A DNA stretch of 64,000 nt from Butyrivibrio sp. FCS014 (GCF_000526935.1 NZ_JAHA01000003.1:496001-560000), one strand, 5' to 3'; counted from the first letter of the stretch, positions 47,510 to 56,670 are shown. Notes: generated from the letters alone by a model not told the origin. Made by a program: numbers and translations.

Positions 47510-49795
47510 TTAAACCTCTGCGTTTTTAAATATTGATGTAAATACCTCTGTCATTGAGTCGATATCATAGGGCTTTCTGATAACACCTGTGACAATCTTC
47601 TCCTCAAGATATTCTTCAAGATCTTCGGTCTCACCGGAGGACAGAACAACAATCGGGATAAGAGCTTTCCCGTCATTATTGAGAGTCCTTATCTTAACGG
47701 CATCCTCAAGATCTCTGCCTTCGTTTATGTCCGTATCGATTATGACCGCATCAAAATACCCTTCCGGAGCGGCATTTAATTTATCATAGGCTTCTTTGCC
47801 ACTGGTTGCAACCTGAATTTCAAAGCCGAACTGCTTTAATATTCTTCCTGTGATCATCTGATTCTGAAGGGTATCCTCAACGATAAGCATGCGCTTACCC
47901 CTGAAATGTCTGGAGATGTTTTTGTCTTCTATATGGATCTGACCACTCTCAAACCGGCTCATATTGAGGATATTATTGATGATGCTGCTAAGCTCTCTGC
48001 TATAGGAGGATATTTCACCAAGGTATCCCTTGATGGCTGATGCATCCTCGGATTTCCCGGCAAGGTCCACAAGATTGTCCATACTCCTCACGGGATCCCT
48101 CATATAGTTGGCCATTTTGTTCACAAATACAAACTTATCCTGATTGGCCTTTTCTATCTCCAACTGAGCTTTTTCCTTCTCGCGAAGTCTCTTTTTATTG
48201 AACTTCACATCCCTTATCAGGGCCAAAACAATCAGAACGGCAATGATAAAAGTTGTCAATATGAACACCCAGGAGTACTGATCGTAAAAATCCTTAAAGG
48301 TATATACATTCATCTGCTCCGAATATCTGAATGCCATGTTCTGGGCATAGTCATCTCCCATAACACTTATTCCGCGGTTGAGAAGCTTTAACAATCCGCT
48401 GTCTCCGATCTTAACTCCAAAGCAGGTGTCATCCTCATAGGGAAGCTGCATGAAGGAAAGATCTTCATAATCATCCTGCCGAAGGAATGAATTGGTCCTT
48501 AGTCCGCTTAATGTTGTATAGGAAACCTCGCCCCTGATAACTGCATTAAGGCAGTCCTCGATGGATCTGTATAATTTGATGCTGGAATCGGGATAGTTAT
48601 TCTTAATGTAGTAATATTGAATCTTATTGTTCTCATTTACGGCAAAATCCATCGCACCGCCGCCCGGATGGTTCTCCTTATATACAAGGTCCGTAAGCGT
48701 GGAGGTAAGGGGATCGGATAAAATAAGTCCGTCTTCCTCGGAATAAAACAGTCCGCCGCCCACAGGAAAGGCCACGTCAATCTTTCCTGCATCAACAGCC
48801 GCAACCATGTCGTCATAATTATCGAAACCTTCATATGAAAAAGACATGGTGCTGATGCCAAGATCCTTGAACATCTGAGGAAATACCTCGGAAACCATAC
48901 CTATAGCAGACCCATCCTTATCTGTAGCGCTGAAAGGCAGATAATTATTCAGGTACCCGATATTGATCTGACCGTTATTGGTCAGCCACTCATGCTCTGC
49001 ACTTGTTAAAGCACGGCTTGAAAGAGATGTGGTGTAATATTTGTTACGTAAAAAGCTAAGATAATCGGGATTATCGGAAAAGAGCTGATCCTGTCCCGCA
49101 TTCAGATCATCAAGAAGATCAGTTCTTTCCTTATTAACACAAAGATAATAATCGGATTGTCCGAAGGAATAAAGAACCTGCGCGTGATGCCTGTCGTATA
49201 TTCCGTCAATCTCTGCCGCCATTACATCGATATCTTTTTTGTCAAAGGCAGAAAGAAGGTTCTCATAGTCGTTGTAAGTAACTACATTGCAGATGATTTC
49301 CCGCTCTTCAAGAAAACCATTCAGGACTTCAACTATAGCAGAATCCAGAACTCCGATTGTCTTTCCCTGCAGAGTGTTAACATCTCCCGTAATGGAGGCG
49401 TCCATCTCATGCTTAACTATACCGTATCTTTCGGAACCCATGGCCCTGTCAGGATAAAGAATAATACCTTCCCTTTCAGGTGTATAGGCAAGCCCGGCAA
49501 CCAGGTCCACCTCGCCATTAAGAAGCATCTTATAGATAGTCACAAAATCGCCGTATACATACTCATAGTCCCAGCCTGTATACTCGGAAATCTTACGATA
49601 GTACTCGTAGGCATAACCTTTCTTGACAGCACCGTCAGAAGCTCCGTCCTCAAAAACTTCATTTTGATAGTAACCTACTCTTACAGGTTTGGGATCATTG
49701 GTTGAAGATGCCTTTACTGAAACAGGATAAAGACATAGCAATAGAAATATTCCGATCAGACAAATGGCAGTAAAATTTTTAACTTTTTTAAACAT
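47510..49795 (-). CDS. Double solute-binding sensor with degenerate kinase part and receiver
   Basis: 761 residues. Signal/anchor 1-29, solute-binding domain 1 (~36-250), solute-binding domain 2 (~275-495), membrane helix ~508-527, a DHp-like helical pair (~552-617) and a C-terminal receiver (~634-755) with Asp687 in VIIDTDI and the switch Lys in IRKPYD. Standard kinases have MSHEIRTP at the first DHp helix; here it is MANYMRDP, so the phospho-accepting His is Asn563. No GHKL ATPase lies between DHp and receiver. It resembles hybrid kinases (EvgS/BvgS layout) that lost kinase function. Confidence 0.85.
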   Translation of the reverse strand: MFKKVKNFTAICLIGIFLLLCLYPVSVKASSTNDPKPVRVGYYQNEVFEDGASDGAVKKGYAYEYYRKISEYTGWDYEYVYGDFVTIYKMLLNGEVDLVAGLAYTPEREGIILYPDRAMGSERYGIVKHEMDASITGDVNTLQGKTIGVLDSAIVEVLNGFLEEREIICNVVTYNDYENLLSAFDKKDIDVMAAEIDGIYDRHHAQVLYSFGQSDYYLCVNKERTDLLDDLNAGQDQLFSDNPDYLSFLRNKYYTTSLSSRALTSAEHEWLTNNGQINIGYLNNYLPFSATDKDGSAIGMVSEVFPQMFKDLGISTMSFSYEGFDNYDDMVAAVDAGKIDVAFPVGGGLFYSEEDGLILSDPLTSTLTDLVYKENHPGGGAMDFAVNENNKIQYYYIKNNYPDSSIKLYRSIEDCLNAVIRGEVSYTTLSGLRTNSFLRQDDYEDLSFMQLPYEDDTCFGVKIGDSGLLKLLNRGISVMGDDYAQNMAFRYSEQMNVYTFKDFYDQYSWVFILTTFIIAVLIVLALIRDVKFNKKRLREKEKAQLEIEKANQDKFVFVNKMANYMRDPVRSMDNLVDLAGKSEDASAIKGYLGEISSYSRELSSIINNILNMSRFESGQIHIEDKNISRHFRGKRMLIVEDTLQNQMITGRILKQFGFEIQVATSGKEAYDKLNAAPEGYFDAVIIDTDINEGRDLEDAVKIRTLNNDGKALIPIVVLSSGETEDLEEYLEEKIVTGVIRKPYDIDSMTEVFTSIFKNAEV

Positions 49796-49809
49796 CAGAA
49801 TTTCCCCTT

Positions 49810-49824
49810 GTTGTTATCAACAAC
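49810..49824. promoter_or_regulatory. Perfect palindrome, candidate operator
   Basis: GTTGTT-ATC-AACAAC, placed just downstream of the -10 of the sensor operon and 40 bp from the divergent promoter. Position suits a repressor site. Confidence 0.5.
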
Positions 49825-49825
49825 T

Positions 49826-49853
49826 ATCATAACATATTTGAACTTTTCTGCAA
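49826..49853 (-). promoter_or_regulatory. Promoter of the sensor/sigma-like operon
   Basis: Minus strand TTGCAG (49848-49853), 16-bp spacer, extended -10 TGT-TATGAT (49826-49831). Confidence 0.55.
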
Positions 49854-49863
49854 TTTCTCTTCG

Positions 49864-49892
49864 TTGATTTTTAAAACGAGGTGCATTATAAT
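49864..49892 (+). promoter_or_regulatory. Promoter of the activase/dehydratase gene
   Basis: TTGATT (49864-49869), 17-bp spacer, perfect TATAAT (49887-49892). The predicted transcript start near 49899 lies downstream of the first in-frame start codon, which supports the later ATG. Confidence 0.7.
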
Positions 49893-49934
49893 CTTATAGA
49901 TTGTCATTTTTTAGCACTTTATCGAGGTATTGCA

Positions 49935-52900
49935 ATGATTTCTAAAGATTACACATTAGGTATTGATATCGGTTCCACTACTGTTAAGATCGCAGTTCTT
50001 GACAGTGGCAGGAATATTGTCTTTTCGGATTACAAAAGACATTTCGCCAACATCCAGGAGACTCTGGCAGAGCTACTGACCGAAGCCAAAGATTCTGTCG
50101 GCAATGTCACACTTCATCCTATCATAACCGGATCCGGCGGACTTACCCTTGCCAAGCACCTTGGAGTTCCATTTGTACAGGAAGTGGTAGCCGTATCAAC
50201 ATCTTTAAAAGAGCTTGCTCCCAAGACCGACGTAGCAATTGAGCTTGGCGGTGAAGATGCCAAGATCATCTACTTTGAGGGCGGCAATGTTGAACAGCGT
50301 ATGAACGGAATCTGTGCCGGAGGTACAGGATCATTTATTGACCAGATGGCTTCTCTTCTTCAGACAGATGCCACAGGTCTTAATGAGTATGCAAGAAATT
50401 ACAATTCACTTTATACCATAGCAGCCCGCTGCGGCGTATTTGCAAAGTCTGATATCCAGCCCCTTATTAATGAAGGAGCAACAAAGGAAGACCTTTCCGC
50501 TTCCATTTTCCAGGCTGTTGTAAATCAGACAATTTCAGGACTTGCCTGCGGTAAGCCCATCCGCGGGCACGTTGCTTTCCTTGGCGGACCTCTTCATTTC
50601 CTTGACCAGCTCAAGGCAGCTTTTGTAAGAACCTTAAGCCTTGATGAAGAGCACACCATCGATCTTGATAATTCACATCTTTTTGCTGCCATCGGTTCAG
50701 CCATGAATGCTGAAGAAGACACCTTCTATTCCATGGATGAGATGGTAGATAAGCTTTCCGGCAAGATTGTCATGGAGGCTGAAGTTTCAAGGCTTGATCC
50801 CCTCTTTACATCAGAGGAGGATTACAAGGCTTTCAAGTCAAGACAGGACAACTATCGTGTTAAGACAAGAAAGCTTGACGACTATGTAGGAAATGCTTTC
50901 CTTGGAATCGATGCGGGCTCCACCACAACAAAGTGTGCACTTATAAGTGAAGACGGAGATCTTCTCTACTCCTTCTATTCAAGCAACAACGGAAGCCCTC
51001 TTAAGACTGCCATTTCCTCAATTCAGGAGATCTACAAACTGATGCCCGAGGGAGTTCACATCTCGCGCTCCTGCTCCACAGGTTACGGCGAGGCTCTTCT
51101 TAAGTCAGCGCTTCTTCTTGATGACGGAGAGGTTGAAACCATCGCCCACTATAATGCCGCTGCCTTTTTTGACCCTAAGGTAGACTGTATTCTTGATATC
51201 GGTGGACAGGATATGAAATGCATCCATATCAAGAACAGCTCCGTTGATTCCGTTCAGCTCAACGAGGCTTGCTCCTCAGGCTGCGGATCCTTTATCGAGA
51301 CCTTTGCCAAGTCCCTTGATTACAGTGTTCAGGACTTTGCCAAGGTAGCTCTTTTTGCAAAATCACCGGTGGATCTTGGAACAAGATGTACCGTATTCAT
51401 GAATTCAAGAGTTAAGCAGGCCCAGAAGGAAGGCGCAGATGTTGCCGATATTTCCTCCGGCCTTGCATATTCAGTTATTAAAAACGCTCTGTTTAAAGTT
51501 ATCAAGGTTTCAGATGCCAAGGATCTTGGAGAGCACATCGTTGTTCAGGGAGGAACCTTCTATAATGATGCCGTTCTTCGCGCCTTTGAGAAGATCTCCG
51601 GAGCTGAGGCAATAAGACCTGATATCGCTGGTATTATGGGTGCTTTCGGTGCTGCCCTCATTGCCCGTGAGCGTTTCTTTGAGACCGAAGGCTACAAGAC
51701 CACAATGCTTTCCATCGACCAGATCAATAACCTTCAGTACTCCACCAGCATGACAACCTGTCAGGGATGTACAAACCACTGCCGTCTTACAATCAACAAG
51801 TTTACCGGCGGACGTCAGCACATCTCAGGAAACCGCTGCGAGCGCGGAATCGGCAAGGTTAAGAACGCCGATAACATTCCTAACCTCTATGATTACAAGT
51901 ATAAGAGGCTCTTTGGCTATAAGCCTCTTGAAGATATTGATGCCAAAAGAGGCAGCGTTGGAATCCCCAGGGTTCTTAATTTCTACGAGAACTATCCCTT
52001 CTGGTTCACCTTCTTTACAAAGCTTGGATTCAAGGTTGTTCTTTCACCAAGATCAACACACCAGATCTATGAGCTTGGTATTGAATCCATTCCCAGTGAG
52101 TCAGAGTGTTATCCCGCAAAGCTCTCTCACGGTCATGTGGAATGGCTCATAAGGAACAAGGTTGATTTCATCTTCTATCCCGGTCTTTTCTATGAGCGCG
52201 AGGAAGTTGAGGGAGCCACAAACCATTACAACTGCCCCATTGTTACTTCCTATTCAGAAAACATCAAGAACAATGTGGAAGCCATAACCGGCGGCCAGAT
52301 GAAGCTTCGTAACCCCTTCATGGCCTTTACGAACCTTTCTACCGTTACGGAAGCTCTGGTAAAAGAGTTTTCCGAGATCCCTGCTGAGGAGATCATTGCC
52401 GCAGCAAAGGATGGCTGGGATGAAATGGCAGCCGCAAGAAAAGATATCCAGATCAAGGGCGAAGAGACCCTTAAATGGATGGAAGAAAACGGAAGGCACG
52501 GAATTGTTCTTGCAGGACGTCCTTATCATGTGGATCCCGAGATCAACCATGGTATCCCTGATATGATCTGCTCCTACGGCGTTGCGGTTCTGACAGAGGA
52601 CAGCATCTCACACCTTGGAAAACCCGAAAGACCTCTTATCGTCTCCGATCAGTGGATGTATCATTCAAGACTTTATGCTGCAGCCAGCTACGTAAGAGAA
52701 AGAGACGATCTTGACCTTATCCAGCTCAACTCCTTCGGATGCGGCCTGGATGCAGTTACAACAGATCAGGTAAATGATATCCTTTCAGGCTCTGATAAGA
52801 TCTATACCTGTCTTAAGATCGATGAGGTAAACAGCCTTGGAAGTGCAAGGATCAGAGTAAGATCTCTTCTTGCAGCGATTCGTGTTAGAAAGCAAAAGAA

Positions 52901-54206
52901 TCAGCAAAGAACCATCAGATCAACTGCCAATAACAGAGTACTTTTCACTGAGGAAATGAGAAAGAATTACACTCTCCTTTGTCCTCAGATGTCGCCCATA
53001 CATTTCGATATCCTGGAACCTGCCTTTGCTGCCTGCGGCTACAACTTTGTGGTAATGCAGAATGACAACAGGCACGCCATTGATATGGGACTAAAATATG
53101 TAAATAATGATGCCTGCTATCCTTCCCTTTGGGTTGTCGGCCAGATCATGGACGAGCTCCATTCCGGCAAATATGACCTTAACAGGACCGCAGTTATCAT
53201 GTCACAGACAGGAGGCGGCTGCAGAGCCACCAACTATGTGGGCTTTATCAGAAGAGCCTTAAAGAAAGCAGGCATGGAGCAAATTCCGGTTGTATCACTG
53301 AACCTTTCCAAGCTTGAGGCTAATCCCGGATTTCACATCAACCTGGAAATGCTTCAAAGAGCTGCTTACGGTGCCATCTTCGGTGACATATTTATGAGAT
53401 GTGTTTACAGAATGCGTCCTTACGAGAAGATTCCGGGATCAGTAAATGCATGCCACGAGAAATGGAAGGAAGTCTGCAAGGAATTTGTAACCGCTAAGCA
53501 CATGAGCTTTGGTAAGTTCCAGAAGATCTGCCGTGACATCATTGAAGATTTCGACAGAATTGAGCTTACGGATATTGTTAAGCCCCGTGTTGGAGTTGTA
53601 GGTGAGATCCTTGTTAAGTTCGCTCCCGCCGCCAACAACCATCTTGTAGAACTTCTTGAGGCTGAAGGCGCAGAGGCTGTTGTTCCCGATCTTATCGACT
53701 TCATGCTCTATTGCTTCTACAATCAGATCTATAAGGCAAAAGAGCTTGGAACCTCCAAGAAGACAGCTGCTTTAATGCGAGTTGCCATCTGGGCTATAGA
53801 GAAGCTTAGAAGCGGTGCTGCCAAAGCCTTTGAAAAGAGTAAACATTTCGATCCACCCACAAGCATCTACAAGCTTGTTGAATATGCTAAGCCCATCGTA
53901 TCAATCGGTAATCAGACCGGTGAGGGATGGTTCCTTACAGGTGAAATGGTTGAGCTTATCATGGAAGGTGCCAACAACATCGTTTGTACACAGCCCTTCG
54001 GATGTCTTCCCAACCACGTTGTGGGTAAAGGTGTTATCAAGCAGATGCGCCATATGTATCCCGGCTGCAATATCGTAGCCATCGACTATGATCCCGGCGC
54101 TTCCGAGGTTAACCAGCTTAACCGTATCAAGCTGATGCTCTCTACCGCTCAGAAAAAGGTAAGAGAAGAAAATAACGCCGAAGAAAGAAAGGCAGATGCC
54201 AGCTAA
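49935..54206 (+). CDS. Giant fused 2-hydroxyacyl-CoA dehydratase activase/dehydratase-like protein
   Basis: 1423 residues. Two ASKHA ATPase domains of the HgdC/BcrA-D type come first: LGIDIGSTTVKIAVL (~7) with CAGGTGSFIDQ, and LGIDAGSTTTKCALI (~325) with SSGCGSFIETF; each Cys motif can hold a shared [4Fe-4S] cluster. Then a Cys-rich segment (CQGCTNHCRL), a DUF2229-like region and a C-terminal part like the HgdB/FldC dehydratase subunit. Activases use ATP to inject an electron into a dehydratase; here both are one chain. The substrate is unknown, and no acyl-CoA pathway genes are beside it. An upstream GTG lies inside the promoter and is rejected. Confidence 0.88.
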   Translation: MISKDYTLGIDIGSTTVKIAVLDSGRNIVFSDYKRHFANIQETLAELLTEAKDSVGNVTLHPIITGSGGLTLAKHLGVPFVQEVVAVSTSLKELAPKTDVAIELGGEDAKIIYFEGGNVEQRMNGICAGGTGSFIDQMASLLQTDATGLNEYARNYNSLYTIAARCGVFAKSDIQPLINEGATKEDLSASIFQAVVNQTISGLACGKPIRGHVAFLGGPLHFLDQLKAAFVRTLSLDEEHTIDLDNSHLFAAIGSAMNAEEDTFYSMDEMVDKLSGKIVMEAEVSRLDPLFTSEEDYKAFKSRQDNYRVKTRKLDDYVGNAFLGIDAGSTTTKCALISEDGDLLYSFYSSNNGSPLKTAISSIQEIYKLMPEGVHISRSCSTGYGEALLKSALLLDDGEVETIAHYNAAAFFDPKVDCILDIGGQDMKCIHIKNSSVDSVQLNEACSSGCGSFIETFAKSLDYSVQDFAKVALFAKSPVDLGTRCTVFMNSRVKQAQKEGADVADISSGLAYSVIKNALFKVIKVSDAKDLGEHIVVQGGTFYNDAVLRAFEKISGAEAIRPDIAGIMGAFGAALIARERFFETEGYKTTMLSIDQINNLQYSTSMTTCQGCTNHCRLTINKFTGGRQHISGNRCERGIGKVKNADNIPNLYDYKYKRLFGYKPLEDIDAKRGSVGIPRVLNFYENYPFWFTFFTKLGFKVVLSPRSTHQIYELGIESIPSESECYPAKLSHGHVEWLIRNKVDFIFYPGLFYEREEVEGATNHYNCPIVTSYSENIKNNVEAITGGQMKLRNPFMAFTNLSTVTEALVKEFSEIPAEEIIAAAKDGWDEMAAARKDIQIKGEETLKWMEENGRHGIVLAGRPYHVDPEINHGIPDMICSYGVAVLTEDSISHLGKPERPLIVSDQWMYHSRLYAAASYVRERDDLDLIQLNSFGCGLDAVTTDQVNDILSGSDKIYTCLKIDEVNSLGSARIRVRSLLAAIRVRKQKNQQRTIRSTANNRVLFTEEMRKNYTLLCPQMSPIHFDILEPAFAACGYNFVVMQNDNRHAIDMGLKYVNNDACYPSLWVVGQIMDELHSGKYDLNRTAVIMSQTGGGCRATNYVGFIRRALKKAGMEQIPVVSLNLSKLEANPGFHINLEMLQRAAYGAIFGDIFMRCVYRMRPYEKIPGSVNACHEKWKEVCKEFVTAKHMSFGKFQKICRDIIEDFDRIELTDIVKPRVGVVGEILVKFAPAANNHLVELLEAEGAEAVVPDLIDFMLYCFYNQIYKAKELGTSKKTAALMRVAIWAIEKLRSGAAKAFEKSKHFDPPTSIYKLVEYAKPIVSIGNQTGEGWFLTGEMVELIMEGANNIVCTQPFGCLPNHVVGKGVIKQMRHMYPGCNIVAIDYDPGASEVNQLNRIKLMLSTAQKKVREENNAEERKADAS

Positions 54207-54242
54207 AGCAAACTTCCGGATTTAACAGGAAGGCATAAAAAA

Positions 54243-54269
54243 GACCCGCAGCGACAATGCTGCGGGTTT
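54243..54269. terminator. Bidirectional terminator
   Basis: GACCCGCAGC-GACAAT-GCTGCGGGTTTT, with an A-run on the left. It serves the giant gene on the plus strand and the Tudor-like gene on the minus strand. Confidence 0.9.
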
Positions 54270-54285
54270 TATGATTCATATCAGT

Positions 54286-54768
54286 TTATTTAAGTTTAGC
54301 GTTAAGTCTCTCAATCGCATCCTCATGGCGCTGGATAGCATAGATTGCTGATTTGATCTTGAGCTCAACAGCCATCTTCTTTTCATGGATCTCATTGGAC
54401 TTTGCATAGTAATCCAGAATGCTGTCATCTTCAACTTCCAGGAATTTGTCTGCAATACATCCCGGAAGAACAAACTTCTTAACAACATCGGAGAACTTAA
54501 CCTCTATGTATTTGCCGTCCTGCTTGCTGATGACGCCCTCACCGAACTTCTTGTGAGATACCTTCATCTTAAGGGCAGACTTCTCGCCAAGAGCAGCCTC
54601 TTCTTTTTCAAGGCCCTTAAGCTCCTCCTCAAGACGAACCTGTTCTGCCTGAAGCTCTTCAATCTTTTTAGCGTTCTCGTCAAGCATTTCCTTGGTCTTT
54701 TTCGTAGGTTTTTTCTTAAGATCAGAGTTCTTTACTTCAACGTCATCGTTTTCAATATTAAGAGGCAT
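54286..54768 (-). CDS. Coiled-coil protein with a UvrD/PcrA-tail-like Tudor domain
   Basis: 160 residues. Basic start, coiled coil at ~25-62, then a small beta domain at ~69-102 (VSHKKFGEGVISKQDGKY, ending in KKFVLPG) that matches the C-terminal Tudor-like tail of PcrA/UvrD helicases (V-H-x-KFGxGxV ... KxFLP), and a second helical stretch. In PcrA this tail docks on RNA polymerase. Here it stands alone without helicase. No function can be assigned; a polymerase- or DNA-associated adaptor is a guess. Own promoter and terminator. Confidence 0.65.
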   Translation of the reverse strand: MPLNIENDDVEVKNSDLKKKPTKKTKEMLDENAKKIEELQAEQVRLEEELKGLEKEEAALGEKSALKMKVSHKKFGEGVISKQDGKYIEVKFSDVVKKFVLPGCIADKFLEVEDDSILDYYAKSNEIHEKKMAVELKIKSAIYAIQRHEDAIERLNAKLK

Positions 54769-54809
54769 AGGGGTTTCTCCTTTTTGAAAATTAACGACTT
54801 AACATATAT

Positions 54810-54838
54810 ATTTTAACTTATTAAAATGAAAATTACAA
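54810..54838 (-). promoter_or_regulatory. Promoter of the Tudor-like coiled-coil gene
   Basis: Minus strand TTGTAA (54833-54838, over the deacetylase stop), 17-bp spacer, TAAAAT (54810-54815). AAGGAG follows before the start codon. Confidence 0.55.
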
Positions 54839-55669
54839 CTCTGTTGTAGCTCCCCCTTTAAGCTCCACGGACTTCTTATCCACTTCCAGCCATACACTTT
54901 TTGCGTTTGGATTGTAGGCGAAATCCCCGTCAACAGAGACTTGCACGCGACTTACATCGTCAAGGTAATCAACGATCTCAATATTGGTGGCGTACCATAT
55001 ATCCGATTTGTTTCCAATCTTTTTAGAAAATTTTTCGATTATATTCCAGTTATCATCCCGGTCAAATTCATAGCTGTGTCCCCATACATAGAGCATATAA
55101 AGATACTGGGTTTTATGGAATTTAATGAACTCCTTGTAGATATCCTCGAAGGCCTCATCACCATGCCTGCAGGTTGGATTCCAGCGAAGGTAATCAGAAG
55201 GAAGATCAAAAGAGTGTGTGGCATTGACGGTTCTTGCATGTCTGATGCCGCAGGCCTTAAGAGCATCCACAACCTCATCGGAAAAAGAACCGTTTGGGTA
55301 AGCAAGGCCTCTTACGGTATAGCCCATAACCTCTTCCAGTGCTCTTCTGTCCTCAATAACCTGTCTTACTATCTGCTCCTTGGGGCATCTTGCTATAGTT
55401 GGATGGGTTACGCTGTGACAGGCAACCTCGTGTCCTGCATAGAGCTTTTTATACTCCGAAAGAGGGATTCTCTCATCGTAGTCATGTTTAAAAGTCTCTT
55501 TTTCCAGCCCTGAATTGACATTGAAGGTTCCCTTTATTCCATACTCATTAAACAGCTCCACAAGTCTTCTGTCGGGTATTTTGCCGTCATCGTAACTTGT
55601 GGTCAGTACCTTATGTTTTCCTTCGGGAAAACAGGTATAGATCTTGCGGAGTTTCTTAGATTTGGCCAT
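54833..55669 (-). CDS. Polysaccharide deacetylase family protein
   Basis: A NodB-fold deacetylase of 278 residues. Motif 1 is TTSYDDGKIPD (Asp pair), the metal-binding HxxxH is in CHSVTHPTIA, and LAYPNGSFSDEV is the later motif. There is no signal peptide, so it may act in the cytoplasm rather than on wall peptidoglycan; several clostridial relatives of this type have unknown sugars as substrate. A small beta-like C-terminal extension of ~60 residues follows. Fifteen bases separate it from metA. Confidence 0.82.
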   Translation of the reverse strand: MAKSKKLRKIYTCFPEGKHKVLTTSYDDGKIPDRRLVELFNEYGIKGTFNVNSGLEKETFKHDYDERIPLSEYKKLYAGHEVACHSVTHPTIARCPKEQIVRQVIEDRRALEEVMGYTVRGLAYPNGSFSDEVVDALKACGIRHARTVNATHSFDLPSDYLRWNPTCRHGDEAFEDIYKEFIKFHKTQYLYMLYVWGHSYEFDRDDNWNIIEKFSKKIGNKSDIWYATNIEIVDYLDDVSRVQVSVDGDFAYNPNAKSVWLEVDKKSVELKGGATTEL

Positions 55670-55684
55670 AGCTGTCTCCTTTTG

Positions 55685-56656
55685 TTACTGCACTATTTTC
55701 TGAGTAAGATCCTTTCTTGCAAGAGTTCTCTTTTCCTCATCCAGGATCTGTCCCCATTTATAAGGCGTGTTCTGGTATACATAATAGTTAAGCCAGTTTG
55801 AATACAGGTTATTGGCGTGGCTTCTCCATACCAGATCAGGCTTATTGTCAGGATTATTCTCGGGATAATAGTTAATGGGCATATCGATGCGAAGTCCCTT
55901 TGACAGATCCCTTCTGTATTCGCTATCAAGTGTAAGTCTGTCGTATTCCGCGTGTCCCATTACAAAGATCTGGCTTCCGGACTTGTTCATGCAAAGGAAG
56001 ATTCCGGCTATCTTGGATTCAGCCAAAACCACCAGGTCTTCGCACTCATGTATCTTCTCGGAAGGAGTCTCGGTGTGTCTTGAATGAGGCATCATGAAAA
56101 TGTCATCAAACCCGCGGACAAGAGGCACCTTTCTGTTCATCACCCTGTGCTGATATATTCCGAATCTCTTGGTCTCCAGAGGCTCTTTATCTATTCCGTA
56201 GTGGTAATAAATACCGGCCTGAGCACCCCAACAGATATGAAATGTTGAGGTTACATTTACCTTGGACCACTCAAATACCCTGCAGAGCTCATCCCAATAG
56301 TCAACCTCCTCAAAGGGAAGCTGTTCAACCGGTGCTCCGGTTATGATAAGGCCATCGTAAGTATTGTCCTTGAGCTCATCAAAGGTGTGATAAAACCTGT
56401 TCAGATGGTTCGGCGATGTATTTGCATGATGATGGGTACTCATCTGCATGAAGGAAACATCAATCTGCAGCGGAGTATTGGACAGTGAGCGAAGAAGCTG
56501 AAGCTCCGTATCCTCTTTAAGGGGCATAAGATTTAAGATACAGATCTGAAGGGATCTGATATCCTGATGCATCGCCCTGTTTTCATCCACAACGAATATA
56601 TTCTCTTTTTCAAGTATGTCCCTTACGGGAAGGTCATTCTTTACTTTGATCGGCAT
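55685..56656 (-). CDS. metA: Homoserine O-acetyltransferase, MetA type
   Basis: Acylates homoserine, the first methionine-specific step. The catalytic Cys142 is in HICWGAQAG, with His and Glu further on (GHAEYDR region). Residue 111 is Glu (TGAPVEQLPF). From published work on Bacillus cereus versus E. coli MetA, Glu111 goes with acetyl-CoA and Gly111 with succinyl-CoA, so this enzyme should make O-acetylhomoserine. 323 residues, normal. Only 14 bases lie upstream to ligA, so there is no room for a SAM riboswitch. Confidence 0.93.
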   Translation of the reverse strand: MPIKVKNDLPVRDILEKENIFVVDENRAMHQDIRSLQICILNLMPLKEDTELQLLRSLSNTPLQIDVSFMQMSTHHHANTSPNHLNRFYHTFDELKDNTYDGLIITGAPVEQLPFEEVDYWDELCRVFEWSKVNVTSTFHICWGAQAGIYYHYGIDKEPLETKRFGIYQHRVMNRKVPLVRGFDDIFMMPHSRHTETPSEKIHECEDLVVLAESKIAGIFLCMNKSGSQIFVMGHAEYDRLTLDSEYRRDLSKGLRIDMPINYYPENNPDNKPDLVWRSHANNLYSNWLNYYVYQNTPYKWGQILDEEKRTLARKDLTQKIVQ

Positions 56657-56670
56657 TTTAGTATCTCCCC

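Noticed and set aside
56657-56670. SAM riboswitch before metA
   Set aside because: Only 14 bases separate metA from ligA, far too short.
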